Origin: Bacillus_BD oryzisoli_A
GTDB taxonomy: Bacteria > Bacillota > Bacilli > Bacillales > Cytobacillaceae
Reading direction: 5' to 3'
Assembly: GCF_043641075.1 (NCBI RefSeq)
Contig: NZ_JBHZRC010000010.1
Location: 62,001-126,000, forward strand
Length of the DNA stretch: 64,000 bases
Shown piece by piece: positions 59,491-64,000 of the stretch (positions are counted from its first letter, which is position 1; every line of letters begins with the position of its first letter). The position numbers were made by a program, and so were the translations under genes. The notes below the pieces were generated by a model. That model was not told the origin of the DNA and made no database searches. It saw nothing but the letters and a program-made list of their open reading frames with translations.

Positions 59491-60283
59491 AAAAAAGAAA
59501 AAAGGTGAAGAGCATATTAATGAATCATGGCTGCTGCCATATTCGGATTTGTTAACCTTGCTTGTAGCCCTATTCATTGTTCTTTTTGCAGGCAGCTCAG
59601 TAGATATGCAAAAGTTTTACTCCTTATCAAACGCATTTAGTAATGAACTAATGTCAGGTGGAACAGGCTTTTTCCAATATCCTAATCCTGTTCCAGGGGG
59701 AACTAGCAGTTCATCGAACAAAAAAGACAAAGAACAAAATGAGGGAGATGAACAAGGCCAGATTAAGGAAGAAGTACCACCTGAACAAACAGAAGAGCAA
59801 AAGGCCGAACATGAGAGGCTGGAAGAAATACAAGGTCGAGTCAATTCTTATATTGAAGAAAATGGATTAGGTGAGCAATTAGATACTTCACTAACTGTTG
59901 AAGGATTATCCGTGAGAATCAGGGATAATGTACTGTTCGACTCTGGAGTTGCAGAGGTTCGATCAGAAAATATCGATATCGCCAATGAAATTTCAAAGCT
60001 ATTGGAAATGGACGTGCCAAGAAGCGTTATAGTTAGCGGGCATACAGACAATGTTCCAATCAAAAATGCACGCTTTGATTCCAATTGGGAGCTAAGTGTC
60101 ATGAGGGCTGTTAACTTTATGAAGCTTATGCTGCAAAATGTAAATTTGAACCCAGAGTTATTTAGTGCAAAAGGGTATGGAGAGTTTCAGCCCATTGCCG
60201 CAAATGATACTGCTGAAGGCAGAGCCCAAAATAGGCGGGTTGAAATCTTAATTCTGCCAAGAAGCGATGATACGTTTCAATAA
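59477..60283 (+). CDS. motB: Flagellar motor stator protein MotB
   Basis: This 268-residue protein has one N-terminal helix with the ion-binding Asp in LLPYSDLLTLLVALFIVLFA, a charged linker, and a C-terminal OmpA-like peptidoglycan-binding domain (VSGHTDNVPI, NWELSVMRAVNF, NRRVEILILPR). It anchors the stator to the wall. It is co-transcribed with motA from a SigD promoter. Confidence 0.95.
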   Translation: MSKRRKKKKGEEHINESWLLPYSDLLTLLVALFIVLFAGSSVDMQKFYSLSNAFSNELMSGGTGFFQYPNPVPGGTSSSSNKKDKEQNEGDEQGQIKEEVPPEQTEEQKAEHERLEEIQGRVNSYIEENGLGEQLDTSLTVEGLSVRIRDNVLFDSGVAEVRSENIDIANEISKLLEMDVPRSVIVSGHTDNVPIKNARFDSNWELSVMRAVNFMKLMLQNVNLNPELFSAKGYGEFQPIAANDTAEGRAQNRRVEILILPRSDDTFQ

Positions 60284-60287
60284 ATGC

Positions 60288-60317
60288 AAGAGAGGGGACT
60301 TTTCCTCTCTTTTTTTC
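60288..60317 (+). terminator. Terminator after motB
   Basis: AGAGAGG and CCTCTCT pair around GGACTTTT, followed by TTTTTTT. It is convergent with the SinR-like gene end. Confidence 0.8.
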
Positions 60318-60646
60318 TAATGAAGTTTTGTAAATTTGATGAATTCTAAGTAAAGCGAGAAATCCTTTTTTGTTATGCCATGATTGATGGCTTCTGTAAA
60401 CAGTTTAATCCATTCATCATCCAAATGATTCACACCTATTTCTGGATGTGGATTCTCTTCAAGCAAATCCTCCACCGTTGTGCCTAATGTGCTAGCTAGT
60501 TTAGAGATAATATGCAGAGAAGGGTTTTTTTGAATTCCTCTTTCGATATAGCTTAAGTATGATTTTGAAATACCGGCTTTATTTGAAAGTTCATTAATAG
60601 AATATCCTCTTAATTTTCTTAATTGCTTAATTCTATTTTGCATCAT
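60317..60646 (-). CDS. sinR: SinR-like XRE-family repressor (first)
   Basis: This 109-residue protein has an XRE HTH (residues 5-60, GYSINELSNKAGISKSYLSYIERG) and a C-terminal SinR/SinI-type dimerisation helix pair (LDDEWIKLFTEAINHGITKKDF). In B. subtilis SinR represses biofilm matrix genes and is titrated by SinI. It is one of two SinR-like genes flanking a SinI-like gene. A SinR-like operator lies at 60701-60716. Confidence 0.88.
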   Translation of the reverse strand: MMQNRIKQLRKLRGYSINELSNKAGISKSYLSYIERGIQKNPSLHIISKLASTLGTTVEDLLEENPHPEIGVNHLDDEWIKLFTEAINHGITKKDFSLYLEFIKFTKLH

Positions 60647-61002
60647 GTATTTTTTTCTCCTAAATCAATAAAAAAATGAAAGAGCATTCAAATACATTAT
60701 AAAGAACAAGTAGTTCAATAAAAAGCACATTTTGAAAAATCATACATAGGGACTATGCTTCATAATATGAAACTTGAGTAGGAGTAAAGAAGTAAGTAAC
60801 ATTTGAATATATTGATTTTTTGTAAAATTAGGAATAAAATTGGCTGTGAGTGACAAAATGCGACAGTATTCAATGCAGTAATAGGTTAAAATATAAAAAT
60901 CATAAGCAAATTAGGAGAGAAATCCAGTTAAAAGAGTAGATAGTAATAGGTCTAACATATTGAAGGAATCATGCTATTACAGTGATTTGGGAGGATATTA
61001 AT
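60647..61002. other. Divergent regulatory region between sinR and sinI
   Basis: This 356-bp AT-rich region has no coding sequence that I can support. It holds the SinR-like box at 60701-60716 and a TGTCGCA (minus strand, 60859-60865) close to the Spo0A box TGTCGAA, fitting Spo0A control of sinI. Confidence 0.5.
60701..60716. promoter_or_regulatory. Candidate SinR operator
   Basis: AAAGAAC-AAGTA-GTTC is an inverted arrangement of the SinR half-site GTTCTTT. It lies about 55 bp upstream of the first sinR start, suggesting autoregulation or cross-control. Confidence 0.5.
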
Positions 61003-61140
61003 GTGAGTGAGGGGAAGGAACGGAGCATAGATTACGACATCGAGTGGATTAAACTAATAGAAGAGGCAAAAAAACTAGGCATTGAAGTTGAAGAAATTAG
61101 AAAATTTTTACATGATCAAGTTCGTAGTAAACAGCTATAG
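61003..61140 (+). CDS. sinI: SinI-like anti-repressor, 45 residues
   Basis: The GTG at 61003 follows GGGAGG with eight bases between. An overlapping ATG-TGA begins at 61001. The 45-residue protein has the SinI pairing domain IEWIKLIEEAKKLGIEVEEIRKFL, which mimics the SinR dimerisation helices. It would bind and inactivate SinR. It lies between two SinR-like genes of opposite strand. Confidence 0.82.
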   Translation: MSEGKERSIDYDIEWIKLIEEAKKLGIEVEEIRKFLHDQVRSKQL

Positions 61141-61182
61141 TTTAATAGTACTCCGTCGTCCGTAGGATTACATTATACAATT

Positions 61183-61215
61183 TAAGTGTTTCTCGACAGA
61201 GAAATGCTTTTTTTG
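61183..61215 (+). terminator. Terminator after sinI
   Basis: AGTGTTTCTC and GAGAAATGCT pair around GACA, followed by TTTTTT. Confidence 0.8.
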
Positions 61216-61351
61216 TCGTTTATTCCATCAAGTGAATTAAACTCCTTCATGTTCTTAAAGGCAAAAAATGGAAGAACAATGCAGGAGTTTCTACTTAATA
61301 TCCAAGGTCCTTCTATATTTAATATTTACTTAAAGTAAAGTCAATCCAAGT

Positions 61352-61675
61352 TTATTTCTTTTGTGTTTCTCTCCATTTGCTGAATTCAAGAAAATCACGG
61401 AACTGTTCCTTTGATACACCTGATTCCATCGCCTCCTGAACAAGCTTCATCCATTCTGAGTCCAATTCATCTTTGTTAGGGCTCTCAAGGATTAGACTGT
61501 CTACAGGAACTCCCAGCACAGCTGAAATCTTTTCTAAAAATTGGATAGATGGATTCGTTTGTAGATTCCTTTCAAGCGAACTTAAGTAGGACTTTGCTAC
61601 TCCTGCTTTGAGAGCGAGTTCCGATAATGATATTTTTTTTTCCTGACGAAGTTTTTTTACACGATCACCAATCAT
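61352..61675 (-). CDS. sinR: SinR-like XRE-family repressor (second)
   Basis: This 107-residue paralogue has HTH ISLSELALKAGVAKSYLSSLERN and C-terminal LDSEWMKLVQEAMESGVSKEQF. This C-terminal pairing helix is closer to that of B. subtilis SinR/SinI than the first copy's. The ribosome site is weak. It is transcribed on the minus strand, convergent with sinI, so SinI may antagonise both SinR proteins or only one. Confidence 0.88.
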   Translation of the reverse strand: MIGDRVKKLRQEKKISLSELALKAGVAKSYLSSLERNLQTNPSIQFLEKISAVLGVPVDSLILESPNKDELDSEWMKLVQEAMESGVSKEQFRDFLEFSKWRETQKK

Positions 61676-62057
61676 TCAATTCACTCACTTTAGTTTATTA
61701 TCAAGCATCAACGCATTTTACATGTTAATAAAGCGCTTTAATACGAAGGGTAAGTATATTTTAGGATAATAACATAAATTGAAAAGAGGTTCCATATTAA
61801 GAACATGATATACAATTTAATGATTTGTTTTTTATCTATTTATTCACATTTTGCCACATTTTAAAGCGAATTAGTAGTCCAAATTTAGAAGTTTTTTTAC
61901 TTGGATAGAATAATGTATTGTGAATATTGGTTTTCTAACTATTTGGATCGTTAACCTATTTTGTAAGAATACTTTAGATTTTGCAAGACACCTTGAAAAT
62001 TACTACAATGAATGTAGAATAATGAGTAGTTTATCGAATGGAAGAGAGGCTGTACAA
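61676..62057. other. Gap upstream of methionine aminopeptidase
   Basis: This 382-bp region holds the second sinR start region with a palindrome TAAAGCGCTTTA (61729-61740) and AAGAAC near 61799. No supported gene is seen; the in-frame extension of the aminopeptidase here lacks a ribosome site. Confidence 0.4.
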
Positions 62058-62813
62058 ATGATTATTTTAAAATCAGAGAGGGAAATTGAAAAAATGAAAA
62101 AGGCTGGTGAAATTCTTGCCTCTGTACATAAGCAGTTGGCAAAAATGATTAAGCCAGGAATTACAACATGGGAAATTGAGGAATTTGTAGATAAATATTT
62201 AAAAAAACAGGGTGCAACGCCTGAACAAAAAGGGTATCGGGGATACCAATATGCTACATGCGCCAGTATAAATGATGAAATTTGCCATGGGTTTCCTAGA
62301 AAAGAGCCTTTAAAAACAGGAGATATTGTGACAATCGATATGGTTGTGAACTACAATGGTGCTTTGGCGGATTCAGCATGGTCCTATGCGGTTGGTCAGG
62401 TATCTGATGAGGATCAAAGACTGTTAGATGTAACGAAAAAAGCACTTTATATCGGGATTGAACAAGCAAAGGTTGGAAATCGAATCGGGGATATTGGACA
62501 TGCCATTCAAACATATGTAGAAGGAGAAGGTTTTTCTGTCGTTCGTGATTTTATCGGTCATGGAATTGGGAATGCCATTCATGAGAAACCAGATGTTCCT
62601 CATTATGGGCTGCCGGGAAAAGGTCCTCGAATTAAAGAAGGAATGGTATTTACGATTGAGCCTATGGTCAATGTTGGAACCTTTAGAATGAAAATGGATA
62701 ATAACGGATGGACATCAAGAACAGAGGATGGTAAGAATTCTGCACAGTATGAGCATACAATTGCCATTACAAAAAATGGTCCAATCATTATAACAGATCA
62801 GGACGAAGCTTGA
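62058..62813 (+). CDS. map: Type I methionine aminopeptidase
   Basis: The start is ATG 62058 after GAGAGG; the frame extends to 61920 without support. The 251-residue enzyme has the five metal ligands in DMVVNYNGALADSAW, GHGIG...H, EPMV and QYEHT. It removes N-terminal Met. Lying away from the ribosomal-protein cluster, it is probably the second MAP (B. subtilis YflG-like). Confidence 0.92.
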   Translation: MIILKSEREIEKMKKAGEILASVHKQLAKMIKPGITTWEIEEFVDKYLKKQGATPEQKGYRGYQYATCASINDEICHGFPRKEPLKTGDIVTIDMVVNYNGALADSAWSYAVGQVSDEDQRLLDVTKKALYIGIEQAKVGNRIGDIGHAIQTYVEGEGFSVVRDFIGHGIGNAIHEKPDVPHYGLPGKGPRIKEGMVFTIEPMVNVGTFRMKMDNNGWTSRTEDGKNSAQYEHTIAITKNGPIIITDQDEA

Positions 62814-62821
62814 GGTAAGAT

Positions 62822-62855
62822 GCTCATCCATAAGTTAAAAGCTTATGGATGAGTA
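62822..62855. terminator. Hairpin between map and DUF1128 gene
   Basis: CTCATCCATAAG-type arms pair around TTAAAAG (CATCCATAAG and CTTATGGATG). There is no clear T-run. It lies between convergent genes. Confidence 0.5.
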
Positions 62856-62865
62856 CTTTATATAG

Positions 62866-63090
62866 TTATTGCTTTCTTAAGCTGCCAAGTTCCTCAACAA
62901 TCGCTTGCATTTCATTTGGACTAAAGGAGTTTTTCTTCATGACTAATTCATAGATTTCCTTTAGCTCCTCATACATATTCTCATCAAAATGAGATGGTTT
63001 AATCGCGCCAAAATTTAATACATTTAATTTTTCTTTTATCTTCTCGATCATATACTCTACATTTTTAACAGATTTTTCAGCTAAGTTCAT
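62866..63090 (-). CDS. yfkK: DUF1128/UPF0435 family protein (YfkK)
   Basis: ATG 63090 is spaced nine bases from GAGAGG and gives 74 residues; ATG 63099 is directly adjacent to that site. The product has the family's ending MQAIVEELGSLRKQ and IKEKLNVLNFGAI. It is a short helical protein of unknown function. The neighbour on the other strand is yfkJ, as in B. subtilis. Confidence 0.88.
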   Translation of the reverse strand: MNLAEKSVKNVEYMIEKIKEKLNVLNFGAIKPSHFDENMYEELKEIYELVMKKNSFSPNEMQAIVEELGSLRKQ

Positions 63091-63335
63091 GGTTTTCATC
63101 CTCTCATTTTATCTTTGCTGTACAGAATCTATGAGTGCAGACACTGCGTGCTGCCGGTAGACAGGGAATGCAACAACAATGATAATCTTTCTTTTCATCT
63201 TTCCATGTTCATTTTAAAATGTCAATAAGATAATAATGTTGGAAATACATAATTCAATTCCAAAATATGTTCACCATGTCTATTATGGTAAAGTAAAGAA
63301 TAAAAGCCCATAAGGAAAATGGAGGAAATGATAAT

Positions 63336-63818
63336 ATGATACGTGTTATATTTGTTTGTCTTGGAAATATCTGCAGATCTCCGATGGCAGAAGCGATATT
63401 CCGTGATCTTGTTAAAAAGGAAGGACTGGAGGATAAAATCAAAATTGACTCTGCCGGAACAGGTAATTGGCATATTGGTAACCCTCCGCATCAAGGTACG
63501 AGAGAGATTCTTAAGAAATATCAAATATCTGACGAAGGATTAAAAGCAAGGCAAATAACCAATGCTGATTTGAGCTTTGATTATATTATTGGGATGGATT
63601 CAGAGAATATAAAGAATATTAAAAAGCTAGGCAGCCTGCCGTCACATGTCAAAGTAAAACGTCTTCTTGATTTTGTAGAAGGCAGACAAGAGTTGGACGT
63701 TCCTGATCCATATTACAGCGGTAATTTCGAGGAAGTATATGAACTTGTAAAAGAAGGCGCAGAGAATCTCTTACTGGAAATGAAAAAAGACTTACAGGAA
63801 AAGGGGGTAATCAAATGA
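63336..63818 (+). CDS. yfkJ: Low molecular weight protein-tyrosine phosphatase (YfkJ)
   Basis: This 160-residue phosphatase has the P-loop CLGNICRSP (Cys8, Arg14) near the N-terminus and the general-acid DPYYSG near residue 126. It removes phosphate from tyrosine. It overlaps the next gene by four bases. Confidence 0.92.
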   Translation: MIRVIFVCLGNICRSPMAEAIFRDLVKKEGLEDKIKIDSAGTGNWHIGNPPHQGTREILKKYQISDEGLKARQITNADLSFDYIIGMDSENIKNIKKLGSLPSHVKVKRLLDFVEGRQELDVPDPYYSGNFEEVYELVKEGAENLLLEMKKDLQEKGVIK

Positions 63819-64000
63819 GCAGCTCGAAGTTTTGGAAAGGTATCATCATTGGTGCAGTTGCTGGCGGAGTAATAAGTCTATTTGATCGCACAACAAGAAT
63901 TTCGGTGCTTGAGGGCTGTCAAAAGGTGACAGGAAAAGTGAATCATTATGTGAAGCACCCCGGAGAAGTAGTTGAATATGTAAAAGAATCTACCGGGAAA
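63815..64000 (+). CDS. yfkI: YfkI-like small membrane-associated protein (3' partial)
   Basis: ATG 63815 overlaps the yfkJ stop. The 62 visible codons begin with FWKGIIIGAVAGGVISLFDRTTR, a glycine-rich hydrophobic N-terminal segment, then a polar stretch running off the window edge. Its place after yfkJ supports YfkI, which has no known function. Confidence 0.7.
   Translation, partial: MSSSKFWKGIIIGAVAGGVISLFDRTTRISVLEGCQKVTGKVNHYVKHPGEVVEYVKESTGK

Noticed and set aside
58693..60283. Sodium-type MotP/MotS stator
   Set aside because: The start ALANPAA and the pattern GTYAPTLGVLGAVIGLIAAL match B. subtilis MotA, and the partner matches MotB, not MotPS.
1..64000. tRNA, rRNA, CRISPR array, prophage or transposase genes
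   Set aside because: None was recognised on either strand by eye.

Overview
The window is low-GC Firmicute DNA, most likely a motile, endospore-forming, facultatively anaerobic Bacillaceae (Bacillus/Neobacillus-like). Supporting signs are strong AGGAGG-type ribosome sites, a GerA-type germinant receptor operon, LiaIHFSR, SinR/SinI, a SigD-type motAB promoter, and the yfkK-yfkJ-yfkI order at the right end. No rRNA, tRNA, CRISPR, prophage or transposase was seen.

Region 1 (1-16986) is a polyol-type catabolic island. It holds a SAF-domain oxidoreductase (cut by the left edge) and two and a half sets of glucitol-family PTS genes (two IIA, three IIC, two IIB-IIC', one IIB carrying a tandem duplicated IIB domain). 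It also holds gutM, an MDR alcohol dehydrogenase, a 2-hydroxyacid dehydrogenase, a complete acetoin/2-oxoacid dehydrogenase complex (E1a, E1b, E2, E3), and two closely similar SorC-family regulators.

Region 2 (17775-27069) is a sugar-acid island: short-form 6-phosphogluconate dehydrogenase, a mannose-family PTS (IIC, IID, IIA, IIB), two 2-hydroxyacid dehydrogenases, a HAD phosphatase, KDPG aldolase, a frameshifted rpiA and a stand-alone HPr. Together these suggest PTS uptake of gluconate or a ketogluconate and entry into the pentose-phosphate and Entner-Doudoroff routes.

Region 3 (27235-38562) is cellular: a DEAD-box helicase, a Rieske-FAD oxidoreductase, a germinant receptor operon (small D-like subunit, B, A, C), and the envelope-stress operon liaI-liaH / liaF-liaS-liaR.

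Region 4 (38683-47539) is nitrogen respiration: nirBD behind a perfect FNR-type box, siroheme genes (SUMT-HemD fusion, SirC-like dehydrogenase), then nosD-nosL-nosY-nosF without nosZ.

Region 5 (47756-64000) is housekeeping: a flippase, an orphan ECF-like sigma factor, thioesterase, MscL, acylphosphatase, M29 and M20 peptidases with an MFS exporter, topoisomerase III, motAB, a SinR-SinI-SinR cluster, methionine aminopeptidase and the yfkKJI genes. Between topB and motA lie two tandem copies of an apparent small-RNA gene. Each copy has an FNR/Rex-like TGTGA-N6-TCACA box, a TATAAT, a 5' hairpin, a C-rich CCCCTCCCC stretch and a terminator. This is the strongest candidate for an undescribed regulatory system here.

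Three copies of one GC-rich palindromic repeat sit between co-oriented genes inside apparent operons.
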